From Azolla caroliniana (Eukaryota; Polypodiophyta): a stretch of 64,000 nt of DNA. Below, piece by piece: positions 34,045 to 46,454 of the stretch. Positions within the stretch are counted from its first letter, which is position 1, and every line of letters begins with the position of its first letter. The notes beneath the pieces were generated by a model that saw nothing but the letters and a program-made list of their open reading frames with translations, was not told where the DNA came from and did not search any database. The position numbers and the translations under genes are program-made. Location: assembly GCA_043228905.1 (NCBI GenBank), contig JBHGNT010000018.1, forward strand, positions 1,736,001-1,800,000, read 5' to 3'.

Positions 34045-37000
34045 ATGATGAGAGCCGGAATGTTTGGCGTGGTTCTCATACCTGTCTCAGAGCTTCTGTC
34101 TCGTCTCATAGTTCAAGCTTATACAACCGCCATGGCAGCAAAAGAGGTTCTGATTGAGCAATCCAACTTCAATGAACTCTCGGGGTATCTTGAAAGGCTC
34201 ATTCCTGTTCTCAAAGAATTGCAAGAAAAGAATATAAAAGAGACACCTCCCATGAGATTAGCCCTTGAGTCATTTGAGTGCAAGATCAAAGAAGCTAACG
34301 AACTCATCCATGAATGTACGAGCAAAAGCAGGTTCTATCTTCTCTACAATTGTAGGGTTATTGTGAAAAGGTTGCAAGATATCACAGTAGAAATTGGACG
34401 GTGTGTTAATCTGATTCCTATTGCTACTCTGGATGTATCAATGGAAACTCGTGACATGACTTTGGACTTGCAGAGTCATATGCAGGCAGTAGCATTTAAA
34501 GCTGCTGAGGGCAAAGAAGAAATTTTAGAGAAGCTTGATATAGGCATGAGAGAGAGACAAGGTGATAGTGATCATGCTAAATCTTTGCTCTACCAGATTG
34601 CACAAGTGGTCGGAGTCTCGAATGACCCTTCGAGTCTGAGGGAAGAGCTCGAGAAGCTTAAAGACGAAACAAAAGAAGCTTGTCTTCGTAAAAGTCAAGC
34701 TGAAGCAATGCAACTTCAACAGATAATATGTTTTCTAGGTCAAGTAGATGATTTACAATCAGCGAGCAAGAGAGAGAGTGATTATAATGATCAGAAGAGA
34801 AGGAATTCTTCTTCTTCTTCTTCGCTTTTAAATGTTGGACAACCCTTACCACCTTGGAAATCCTTTTTTTGCCCAATGAATCATACTGTCATGGAAGATC
34901 CTGTAGAGATCGCATCAGGTCAGACTTTTGAACGAACAATAATCAAGAAGTGGTTTGATGATGGAAATAAGACTTGTCCGATTACAAAGATCGAGCTCAA
35001 AACTTTGGAGATGCAACCCAATATCTCGCTTCGGAATTCTATTAAAGAATGGAAGGATCGGAATACTTTCATAACAATTGCTGCCACTAAGTCGAGGTTA
35101 GATTCTGAAGAGGAGGAGAATATACTGAATACTTTGACCGATTTGCATAGGTTATGTGAAGAAAAATCTATTCACAGAGATTGGATAAGGGCTGAGGGTC
35201 TTATTCCAGTTATTACTGGCTTGTTATCTAGCAATAAACACATGATCAGGAGGAGAGCATTAGCCACACTGCAAAGTTTGGCTATCGATAATCCAGCAAA
35301 CAGGGTATTGTTCTCATTAGCAATGCCTTGAAAACTATTGTTTTGAGAAGCCTAGTTTGAAAAGTTTTACAAGCTTTTATTCAAAGATGCAAAAATAATC
35401 TTGTGTTTTTTGTATATAAATATGTAGACATTTCTGAAAAATTATTTGCACTTTTTATATAGCTATAAAAAAATATTCATGACACTATTAATTTTTTCTG
35501 TTTTTGACCCATTATTTTATGCATTAATGTACAATTTATGAATACATTTGCGAATAGAGACGCCACCACATTACAATGTGCTATGCACGTAATGTCTTGC
35601 TTTATAACCAACTTGTCTCTAGACTGAGTGAATATATAGCTAGGATACAGAAATTTGGATGCTTCTACGTAAGAAATGATGGAATGCTCATTTTTTTTTC
35701 TTGAACAGGACAAGATAGCTGAAGCGGGTGCAATACAATATGCTGTACGCTCTCTCGCACGTGATGTGCAGGAAGGAAGAAATGCAGTGTCTCTACTTTT
35801 AGAACTCTCGAAAAATTCTAGGGTTTGTGAACAGGTTGGAAAAGTTCAAGGATGTATTCTTCTACTTGTTACCATGTCAAATTGTGCAGATCAAGCAGCA
35901 GCAGAGGATGCCAAACAGATCCTTACCCATCTTTCAAATAACAACCAGAATGTGGTGCAAATGGCTGAAGCTAACCACTTTAAACCATTGGTACAATGTC
36001 TGTTTGAAGGTATTTCTCCTATATTTAGCTGTCAACATTTTCATTCTCTACGATTTGCTACTGTTATCGATATATAACTACAACTTTTTTTAGGGAAAAA
36101 CTGTGAAATACCATTGAGTTTTTCTTCTATTTTCTTAAATGTCCCTAAGGTTTCATTACTTCCCCAAATGCTTTTGTTCAAGAACTCTCCAGCAATTATG
36201 CAAAGGTCGTTTTTTTCTCAATTACATGTTCTATTTGAATAAATTATATTGCGACAAAAATCCGTGTAAAGAAACACGGAAATCTATGAATCAGACCTGT
36301 CATACGCCATATAGCATCCTAAAATCAAACAAGATATTCTGCACTTGACATAAAATCATCAGATTGGTAATATAAACTGAGGAAAAACTGGGAGAAAAGT
36401 TGTAATAGCAGCAGCGGAACAGTTGTGAGAAAAAATAGACACAGTCAAGCTGTGAGAAGGCTGTTAGATAGCATTAACAAAATAGTTGCGAAAAGTAGAG
36501 ACACAGCCAAAGAGCAGAGCCTGTTTGCAAGTAGCAGGAAAAATGAAGTTCTTACAAAAGAGGTTGGTATAGCCTATTATACAAAATTGGGGAACGTGGG
36601 TGAAATGGTTGCTTGGTAGTTAAGTGACTCTTGTACTACCAAACAGGTTCAATAAATGAGGAATAACAGGGAATATCTTGGAAAAGTGGAAGAGAGAGAA
36701 GGCATTTAAAGAGTTGTAGATTCTAGAGGGAGAAGAATCTAGGAAGAGAAAGAAGAAAGAAGAAAGAAGAAAAAAAGATATGTTCTAGAGAGAGAATGTA
36801 GAGGAGAGATAATAAAGATGAAAGAGTGCAGGTATGGAGCTGCCGCTCTCCAACAAAAACGAGCAATGAACATTACGGCAGGATTTTGTAGATTTCAAAG
36901 TGCAAGGTGTGGAGCAGTGAGAAGAGGTGCATAGACAATGTTTTGCCTTGTTCGCAGGGTGTGTGCGTGGAAACAAAATAATCCCACAAGCTCGCCAATC

Positions 37001-40000
37001 CCAACAATCAAAAAAGATGATTCATCACAGAGACTGGATATGGGCAGGGAAAGACACAATATTGAATGCCTTGTTTTTGTCCATGTGTCTGGCATCCCAT
37101 TTGATCTTTTATTTTATTTGAAGCACATAACTACTTTGATAAAACCAGTACAATCAAACATTTCCCTGGACTATCCCTGTGCCTTTACATGCTTCATCCC
37201 AGAAACACACTTCCACCCAGGATCAGTAATGCTATCAACATGCAAATAGCCAACAAATTGAACTGGAAGCTATATTAAAAGGGTATCAGCATTGGTTGAA
37301 TGCAAAGAATGATATTGAAAATATAAATCTCTGGTGTAAGTCTTGTTATAGTTAGAGAATTACATTAGGGTATTTTTCTACTGGTACACAATCTGTATGA
37401 TTCGTTTGATCATTGGACGTGGAGAGCCTTGAGGAAAGCCGTGCAGTGCCATCGTAGATTCTGCTGGGCAGTCTCTGTTAAAATTTAAGAGAAATGAAAG
37501 ATAGTCAAATCACAGTCTTTCAAATACTTGAAGCCCAAAGGTTGAAACAATTTCCAGTAATCTTAAGAATTAAACTAGGGGTTAAAGTGTTTGACCCCCA
37601 ATGAAGAAGTTCCCTCTAAGCTAGTTAGCCTTATGATCTCTGCTACAAGAAGTGTATTTTAATATAATCAGAAAAATTCAAAACTTGTATTGTTTTCATC
37701 TATCTACTAGTAAAAAAATGAGCAAGGGTACATGTAACAATGTGGGAAACAAGCTGTTCAGGCTGTTCATATTGCCGTTGATGTTAAGATTGGCACCCAA
37801 AGCTTGAGAGAGAGAGAGAGAGAATGACAATGTTCTACATTATAGATGTCCCAAATACAGCTGAGAGCCGATTATGATGCATTGACATACATGAGAAGCG
37901 GCTATGATCCTTGAGACCAAAAATTATTATGAAATTCTCTCCCCACAACATAGATGGGGCTTTTAAATGGTAGAATAAAAGGGAAAGTAAAAGTTGAAAT
38001 AAATAACTGAACTCTCTAGATCACATATTCTCTTTTTGTGCCGAACATTTGACCAACCCCCAGTTTCTATTTTCAGTGTGTAAACATATTCTCAGTTGCT
38101 TCGGTATGATGCCCAAATGTAAGCTTGGGCATTGTCAGTGGCCCTCAGTAATCGTCCCAATAATTAGCATTAATATGGCTAGCACCCAAATTCTAGATGT
38201 GGCAGCACCACACATGCAGTCTTAGCTGAGAATATGTCAAAAGTACTACATTGTTTGCATAAGCCAGAAGCAATATCATGAAATGTCCACTTTTCGGTAT
38301 GTTCTCCTAAGACTTTTTGGATGAACTTTCTTAATTTGTCAATATGGATCCCAAATAGAGTAGGTGAGAGAGGACAAATCCATGGTGCTCATGGACTCTC
38401 CTAAGACTTTTTGGATGAACTCTCCTAATTTGTCAATATGGATTCCAAATAGAGTAGGTGAGAGAGGACAGATCCATGGTTCTCATGAACTCTTTTAAGT
38501 CCATTTGTCTTCAACCTACAACTCACTAGCTGGTTTAGTGAGCCAGGTCACCATTGCATTCATGCGCGTTGTGCATCTGCTCCTTTTTATCCACGGTTTG
38601 CATTTTATAAATTATACAATTTGTGAGCTGTAAGTTCATATACAAGGCTGATGGTAAGTCATTCACTATGGAAAAAAACTGAGATTTCTGTTGAGAGCAT
38701 ATATGTTCATAATGATTATTGCAAACAAGTGAATGTAAATTTAACGTCAAATGCCGAAAGATCTTGAGGGATATTAGAACTCCTCAATATAGTAAATTTC
38801 TCATCCATATTAGGCTTTCGAGCAATGCATACATCTTCCATCCAAGCCGCTGCGTTCAGCTTAAAAATGTGAAGTAAGTTGTAGCCAGCTTAACTAAAGT
38901 CTGTGTTACTAATAAGGGCTCGGAACAATGCCAATACATTGATCAAACACTTAGCAACCACTCTTTTTCCCCAGTATCGTCTATCAATTGATGAAGCAAT
39001 AACCTGCGTCCCTAGGATATTTAGAAATATGCCCTCTCCTATTCTGCCACTTACCTACCTGTAGTATGATTAAGTGGAATATCCATGCATGTTTGTGGAA
39101 CATTTTCAGGATGCACCTATATTGTAACTTGCTTTAACTGCCTGAAGATACTCCACAAAAGTACTCTCCATGTGTTTGAGAAGCATTTCCAGGAATTATG
39201 CCTGCAGAAACTTCATGAGTGATCTACATCCACTATTAGACTGCGCATTACAAAGAATGGTGCAGCTATTTCTTTTCTTATTTCTATGCAAGGTGATACT
39301 ATTCTATGTCACCTTGCAATGATTCATCCCCAATGTGCTTTGTTTCAGCTCAAACTGTTTCAATCCCCGGAGGGGTAGATCAGAAACATCAGAACAAAAT
39401 GTGCATTGTCTACACTAAAAATATAAATGCTATTGACATTAAGAGGAGAAGACAAATTGAGGGAAGTATGTGTTTCATTGTGCCATTGTGTCACACTCTA
39501 GAAGTATTTCAACTCATAAGCCCTCAATTTCCAATGAGGTATATCCTCTGCCGAAAAACATCCAGTATTGACATGAAGCAATTATATCATGCATTTGCCA
39601 GTATCTGTTGGATATGTATTTTCTTATATTGGATGAATTTGTCGTTTTTATACAAAGTTCCTCTGAGGCATCATTCAAAAAATTCCACTTTTTAGATAGA
39701 CTTAACTTGCCCACATCTGTTTGTGATCATGTCAGAATCAATTCTGAGAGTTTTGTAAACTTAATATGGTTTTCAGCATAGTATAAACCATACGTGCATT
39801 CGTATTCGGGAATGTTTCAATCATTTGAGTATGGTAAACACCCTTGAAGTATGGCAAATACCATACTTTTGTATTCATAAGGTAAATTTTTATTTTAGGT
39901 AAGAAAGTTAAGGTAAAAGCGTAAAAAAAAACATAAGAATGTTTTGATAACTGAAAGAATGATGATAGAAAGAAGAGAGAAGGAAGATATATAGATCCAA

Positions 40001-43000
40001 AACCACAAAGATCTATTGATAATGAATAATCATGATGAAGGAAGATAGAAAGAAGATACATAAATCCAAGTCTACAAAGATATATGGATAACAACACAAC
40101 TACACTACATGAATAGGCAAGAAAAACACCACAAGAAAGAGACTCCACTTCTCCACCACCTTACTCTTCTCGCTTTATATGAAGTTCTCCTCTACTAGAT
40201 AAGTTTCCCTTGCTTTCTTTTCCACGCTTTTTTTAGAACTTTTCCATCTCCTATTCTTAGCTATGACACAGCTATCTTCTAATCATCATATCTCCCTCGT
40301 CCAAGCTCCAAATGTAGAGCTTTAAAAAGCTACGGATAGCTCTCTTCATAAGCTTTCTAACCCATATTTGAACATGATATTTGGCCTCCAAACAAATGAG
40401 TTATGAGCGTTCGTTTCAGACTGTGTTTTGGTGGCCCACTTTTTTCTTCTTTTACTTTTCTCCATCTTTCTTGCTTTTAGTTTGACTTATCCTTGAGACC
40501 TTGATTCGTGTTCTTACCCTCCGGATGTGAACGCTCCATACCTTATATTCTTGTAGAGTTCAATACCTTGAATTCTAGAAACACTTTCACAATAACATAC
40601 ACAGTCGTTTGCATTCGTATAAAAAAGAATATTTGCCAATGCATTCGAGTATATTATGTACTAAACTTTTTAGTCATGCCTTAGCAAGAAATGTTTGATA
40701 TGTATTTTCTCATATTGGATGAATTTCCTGTTTTTTTACAAAATTTCGCGATGTATTTTGTTGTATTGGATGAATTGTATTCAATTTTTGAGATAGACTT
40801 AACTTGCCCACGTCTGTTTGTGATCATCTCAGAATCAATTCTGAGAGCTTTGTAGACTTAATATGGTTTTCAGTCATGCCTTATCGAGAAATGTTTGATT
40901 TATTATATGTGCCCCTTGTGAGTGCCCAAATCTTGGACGTATGCCTTTGATAATTGAGTATGGACAGCCATATCACATACCTTGATCCATTTTTCATAAG
41001 CTTTGGAATAATTTCCAGACATGTTTACAAAAGAGAGAAGTTTTTCTTGTTATATCCTTAGAACATCATATGAAGACGTAATGTAGTGCAAGACTCTCTT
41101 AGACCAAAACTGTAAAAAGAAATGGTTTCAAAATTTAGTTCCTCTCTGTACTTTTTTATTCTTGTTAATTGAAATCAATATTTTGGATGGTTTTCAAAGT
41201 TTCATCTAACACAAGTCAAGGATATCCTAGCTCAAGATGACCTAATTTTCAAGGATTCCCAGTTGCTTCAGTGATGTATATTTTTATTGATAAGAGTTAT
41301 AGCTGTCTGTAGAATGACGCAGGAAAGTCTGCCTTAATGCATTTCATCCAATATATATTGCTGACATGAATTTCGATATATGAAACTTCACCTACTCTCG
41401 GGCTCTTTGATCATGTGAATGGGGATTGCATGCAAGAAATGATTACTAGAATTTACGTTACTTGCGATGGACTTCTGTTACACTTATTTTACTCCAGTTA
41501 TATTTGATATTAAAACTAATTTTTAAAATTTTTTATAATACTTTTTATATTTCTGTCCCTCCCTCTGCTTCCAGTTATTACTAGAAATAACTAGATCATG
41601 TGAATGGGGAACTTATGTTACTTGTGATGGACTTCTGTTACACTTATTTTACTCCAGTTAAATTTTTTTATAATACTTTTTATATTAACACTTAAGATGT
41701 AATCTCTTGTTTGGTCTTATAGGCCATTTTGGCCTTTTAAAATGACGTTAATATATCTTTCTTTCTTTCTTTCTCATCTCTCTATCTCTCACTCATATAT
41801 GCTTGATTTAAAGCCCCATCTATTCTGGTTTTAGAAAGGTATATTTTTATTGTGATACAATTTTGCTTTCCATTTCAAACACTTCTCTGAGTATTTCTGT
41901 GAGTACCTTTTAATTTGAGCACTCTCAGCAAGTTCAATTATGAAGGCAAGATGATCTGGATTGTATGGCAGGATCTGAGATGACCAAAATACTCATGGCT
42001 AGTGTTCTTGCTCGAATGGAGCTTACTGACCAAAGCAAAGGTGTGGTGGCAATGGAAGGAGCTATACCACCATTAGTGAGAATGATATCCAATGGAAAGC
42101 TAGAGGCAAGAACAGCAGCTCTGGGAGCTTTGTTGAACCTCTCTACTCATCCTGAGAATCGTGATCCAATGATAAGTGCAGGGGTAATCCCCCCACTGTT
42201 AAAACTGTTATTTTCTGTGACATCTGTTCGGATGAATTTAAAAGAGACAGCTTCAGAGACACTTGCTAATCTAGCCACAGCTGCACCATTAGGGTTTGAT
42301 AATAATGCTTATAGTAGTATTCTTGACTCGGAAGAAACTATTTATCAGCTTTTGTCATTGCTCAATTTGGTGGGGCCGGTTATTCAAGGACACTTGCTAT
42401 CTGCTCTCCATGGTATGGCAGCCCCTTCCACAGCTATTTCAGTGAGAGCTAAAATGAGGTCTGGGGGAGCCATTCAGCTTCTTTTACCTTTCTGTGAAGC
42501 CAATAACACCAATGTCAGAGTAAATGCGGTGAAACTGTTGTATAGTTTATCACAGGATGGAAAGGGAAAGGAATTGGCAGAGGATATTGGAGAAAATCAC
42601 ATTCAGGCTTTTGTTAACCTTATCGCTTCTTCAAGAGAGGATGAAAGAGCTGCTGCAGCTGGTATAATTAGTAATCTTCCGCAGAATGATTCACACTTAA
42701 CTGAAGTGCTTTATATGAAAAACGCTCTACCGGCATTAACTGAGCTGCTGAGACTGGGAAATGGGTTGATGTCTCCATCAAACAATCGTTGCATGGAAGC
42801 TGCAGCTCGAGCGATGATTAGGTTTACTTTGCCTTCAGATGTGAGGATGCAACGTTTTTCTGTTGAGCAAAATGCTATTCCTCTCTTGTTAACTGTACTT
42901 GCAAGAGGGTCTCCACTTGCAAAGAAAGAAGCTGCTATCGTTCTCTCACAACTGTCCGAAAACTCGAAAAAGCTAAGTAATCCAATCGATATTAGAGCGA

Positions 43001-43470
43001 AGTGGTGTTGCTTCGTTTTCTATAAGCCTGAACCAGTATGTATAGTTCATCAAGGGCATTGTTCTGTAAGAAGTTCATTTTGTTTGATTCAGTCAGAGGC
43101 AATTGGTCCTTTAGTGAGTTTGCTCGAGGAAGAAAACAGTGAGGCACATGAAGCTGCACTCTCTGCCTTGACTACTCTCATGAAAGATGATGAGATTTTG
43201 GAGAAAGGAATGGAAGTGATTGATGAAGCTGGAGGCCTTAAGGCCATAGTTAGGCTTCTCACATTCGTTACTGATCCAGCGGTTAAAGAGAAAGCTTGCT
43301 GGATGTTAGAGAGGTTTTTTCGTGTTGAAAAGTATAAGTCAGAGTTCGGTGCTCAGGCGCAGATGCCACTTATAGATCTTGCTCAGAAGGGTACTCTTGG
43401 AACTAAATCTTTGGCAGCGAAATGCTTAGCTCATTTAAAGGTATTGCACAACCAATCCACCTATTTCTAG
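34045..43470 (+). CDS. U-box/ARM-repeat E3 ubiquitin ligase (PUB43/PUB44-like)
   Basis: Transfers ubiquitin from an E2 to substrates; relatives (PUB43/PUB44/SAUL1, LIN) act in senescence, immunity or symbiosis signalling at membranes. Exons: 34045-35304, 35709-36009, 41972-43470 (GT..AG introns), 3060 nt, 1019 aa. The first ATG (34045) is followed by a second at 34048. A 5'-UTR intron starting at GACAG|GTATTT (33983) is possible. Domains: helical N-terminal region to about residue 235; U-box at 273-347 (FFCPMNHTVMEDPVEIASGQ); ARM repeats from about 375 to the end (NVVQMAEANHFKPLV, AIPPLVRMISNGKLEARTAA). The C-VH-GHC segment CIVHQGHCSVRSSFCL is a family hallmark. Intron 2 is 5962 bp and packed with repeats. 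At 1019 aa it is longer than the roughly 800-aa Arabidopsis relatives. Confidence 0.93.
38100..38490 (-). pseudogene. LINE reverse transcriptase fragment inside the intron
   Basis: In reverse, CPLSPTLFGIHIDKLRKFIQ (the ..GCPLSPTLFGIYID.. motif) is followed in another frame by ILLLAYANNVVLLTYSQL. That second piece is the catalytic YADD box with both aspartates changed to asparagine. It is a different LINE lineage from the ones at 3599 and 16588. A 94-bp tandem duplication (38303-38490) has doubled part of it. Confidence 0.7.
38303..38490. repeat. 94-bp tandem duplication
   Basis: Copies at 38303-38396 and 38397-38490 share TCCTAAGACTTTTTGGATGA and AATAGAGTAGGTGAGAGAGG with few differences. 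Confidence 0.9.
39777..40665. mobile_element. MITE unit (second locus) carrying a nested LTR
   Basis: It starts CATAGTATAAACCATACGTG and ends GCATTCGAGTATATTATGTA..., matching the left MITE unit at 22118-22364 block by block (GAGTATGGTAAACACCCT, TTTGCCAATGCATTCGAGTA in reverse). Without the nested LTR it is about 244 bp, close to the 247 bp of the other unit. Flanks GTTTTCAG and CTTTTTAG may be a decayed 8-bp target duplication. Confidence 0.75.
39952..40591. mobile_element. solo LTR nested in the MITE
   Basis: A 640-bp segment begins TGAAAG and ends CTTTCACA (TG...CA with short inverted ends). It is flanked on both sides by ATAAC (39947-39951 and 40592-40596), a perfect 5-bp target duplication. 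Removing it plus one ATAAC restores continuity with the other MITE copy. No internal retrotransposon genes, so it is a solo LTR or an LTR-sized non-autonomous element. Confidence 0.75.
41408..41690. repeat. imperfect direct duplication near the intron acceptor
   Basis: GATCATGTGAATGGGGA and GATGGACTTCTGTTACACTT plus ATTTTACTCCAGTTA occur twice (about 41412-41560 and 41595-41690). The second copy lacks some internal sequence. Confidence 0.75.
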
Positions 43471-44340
43471 ACAGAGCTGAGATGTAGCAGGATTCAAAAT
43501 AGCTTCTTTTGAGATCAACAAATGAATATGTAATGTTTTGACAAACACGAGTAAATTGTCTTTACCAGCGAGAAGGGTATCCAGTGCAATTGTGAGGCTG
43601 GTCCTACTTATGGTTATGATTCCTACAAAAAGTGGGAATGTGGATGTCCTAGGTGGTTAGGTTCTAATTTGTAATAAAAACATATGTAATGCTTGTGAAA
43701 AGAAGAAAAAAGCCTCCACCTCTTCTTGGCCTCCAGACATAACCTTGGACTGCCAGATTTGTTTGCCCTCGCAAATCTCAATGTTGTAATAAAACAAAAA
43801 CCTGTAAAAGTAGAAGACAAGCTCCTAAAGAGGCAAAGGAAAGAGCATTATTTGCTCAATCTATGTATATTATTTATAAGGGTCCAGGGAATATTGCTTA
43901 TTCTGGTGTATATCGAGATCTCGAGTTACATCTCTTAAAACAAAGATCAAACACATTACGAATGCATATGCTAAACTCATAGCAGCGTTGATTATTGCCG
44001 CATGAGAATGTACAGTGAATTATTGTGTTATTAGTAAGAATCAATATCATTATTCTTTTAAATCTGCTTTGTACATTTGTCATCCTATAGTTGGGATTTC
44101 ATTGTTCTATTAACTTGCTGAACATCTAATCATTAATAGTTGCTTTTTTTGTTTCTCCTCTTGGGTAGATGTTAATGATTGCTCCCTTGCACCTTTTTTT
44201 TCGGACTTAATAATGCATCCCTCTTGTTACTTTTGTGGGCCGAAAAGATTAGTAAGAGGGCTTTGTCGGCAATCTATTTTTTTCAAAAGATTGAAGCATC
44301 ATTAATTATCTTGCTACTCTTCAGGTGTTAATGGAAGAAA
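43471..44340. other. 3' flank of the U-box gene
   Basis: This should contain the 3' UTR. No coding region or repeat recognised up to the LTR that begins at 44341. Confidence 0.6.
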
Positions 44341-46162
44341 TGAAATGTTTTATGGTTGGAATGGGCCGACCACTCAGGAATAAGATTCAGCCAACAAAGT
44401 ACACAACACAAAAAATTGTGTAATCACAGAGACGATGTTTTACGTGGAAAACCCCGAACCAGGGAAAAAAATATGGGAGCCCTTTGACTTCAAGGCTTCA
44501 CTATGTTCTGAGTGTATAGAGGATAACAATCTCTCTAGATGACTCTAGAGGCCTACAACCTTGGTATAACCTTTGTTTCACACACTGTAGACAAGGTACA
44601 CAAATAGTAAGAAGATACAAAATAATAAAACCTATTTTGCTGCTCAACCTAAGGCATACACTCAAGGTTCCTTTCAGGTATCTAAGCATTTATTTTACTC
44701 CAGCCCAATGCTCCTTTCTAGGATTGCTCATGTATTGGTTGTCTGTCCCTACAACATATGCAATATCCGGCCTAGTGCAAACTATAGCATACATTAGGCT
44801 CCCAACAATTGAGGTATACATCACCTTTTTCATTTCAGCTTTATCCTTTTTACTTTTTGAACATTGACTGGAATTCAATGTACAGTTCACCGGCAATGTA
44901 GATCCGACCGGTTTTGCCTTATCCATATTGAACCTTTGCAAGATTTTTGTCACATATTTCTCTTGCGACAACCATAGCATATTTTTAGTCTTGTCCCAAA
45001 CTATATGCATTCCCAATATTTGTCTTGCCGGATCTAAGTCCTTCATTGCAAAGGACTTGCTCAAACCCTTTTTCAGATGTGTGATCTTGTTTGCATCCTG
45101 TCCGACAACCAACATATCATCTACATACAACAAGAGAATAAGAAAGTCGCCTTCATCATACCTTTTCACAAATACACAATGATCAGCTTCTGTTTTGTGG
45201 AATCCATGTTTCAGCATGAAGGATTCAAACTTCTTATGCCATTGACGAGGGGCTTGCTTCAAACCATACAAGCTCTTCCTAGTCTACATACTTGATTCTC
45301 TTTCTCTTTCTCCTCAAAGCCCTTAGGCTGTTGCATATAGATTTTCTCTTTCAACTCACCATGCAGAAATGTCGTTGTTACATTGAACTGTTCAATCTCC
45401 AGATTCATGCTAGCAGCTATGCTTAGAATAGTCCGAATGAATGTGATCTTTACTATTGGAGCAAATATTTCATCGAAGTCAACACCCTTTTTCTGCTGAA
45501 AATCCTTCACCTTGAAAACCCACTTGTCTCTAAGGGCTCTCTTTCCCTTAGGTAGGGTAGCTCCATCAAGTCATATGTGTGGTTCTTATGCAAGGAATCC
45601 ATCTCATCTTGTAGGGCATTGATCTACTCCTCGTGTACATATGCAATGGCTTCCTCATAGCATTCTGGCTCCCCTTCATATGTTAGTAGTATATACTCAC
45701 TAGCTGGATACCAATAAAAGGCCTTCCTTTGCCTGAGTGGGTACCTTCTTCCTTCAATAGCCGGCTCAGGTTCAATTGCTTCTGTCAGGTCATCGTTCGA
45801 CTTAGATTTAGCTACATCAGTTCACTATTGTGTGCCAGTTGGCTATGCATGTGCATCAACAGGGTCAGGTTCGGTTTCATCTATTGACTGTTGTCTACCG
45901 GCCAACTGTGTTGGATAGATGTCGACAAGTGCCGAATCCATAGTAGTGGCCAATTGGGAAGACGACATTGGTTGCTTATTCTGGTCTTCTATCGTCTTGT
46001 CTTGCAAAAACACAATGTCGCAGCTCCACACTACTTTCTTGTCTACAAAATCCCACAGTTTATAGTCAAATTCCTAAGTTCCGAGTACCCCAAGAATATG
46101 CATGGCCTTGAACTTGTTGTCCAACTTTGATCTTTGATCCTTTGCAACATGCATGTAAGACA

Positions 46163-46454
46163 TGTTGGCATAAAAGGCCGACTCCTTCCAAATTGTATCC
46201 GTCCGAGTGTGGACTCATTAATAAGTTAGGGCTTACTATATAAGCGAATACCTAACATCGTAATGAGTAATGATGAGAAGAGGATTGTATCTCTGAGTGA
46301 GAACGAAGTAATAAGAAGCTTTCCATTAAAGCTCGATCTACTGTCGAAGTCTTCATTCACTGTATTTTTTGTGTGTGTTGTTTTTTGAGCATAAGCGTAC
46401 AGGTCCTCAAACGTTTCCGCATACGTATATACATATATACATATATATTCGACA
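46163..46454 (+). repeat. 5' LTR of the inner Copia
   Basis: 292 bp, starting TGTTGGCATAAAAGG and ending ATATTCGACA. It contains ACTATATAAGCG, a TATA-like box (about 46233). It differs from the 3' LTR at roughly ten sites. Confidence 0.92.

Larger units (their letters stand above)
39606..40898. repeat. tandem duplication, first copy carrying a MITE
   Basis: About 200 bp (GATATGTATTTTCTTATATT ... AATATGGTTTTCAGTCATGCC ... AGAAATGTTTGAT) is present twice. The first copy (39606-40691) is interrupted by 889 bp at GGTTTTCAG. The second copy (40692-40898) is uninterrupted at the same point and so serves as an empty site. Confidence 0.85.
36010..41971 (+). other. second intron of the U-box gene (5962 bp)
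   Basis: Donor GAAG|GTATTT at 36009/36010, acceptor TGGCAG|GATCTG at 41971/41972. Splicing here joins the flanking ARM-repeat exons in phase 1. It is over ten times longer than intron 1 (404 bp). It contains a LINE reverse transcriptase fragment, tandem duplications, a MITE and a solo LTR (separate entries). The stretch 36360-37000 is unclassified purine-rich sequence. Confidence 0.85.
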
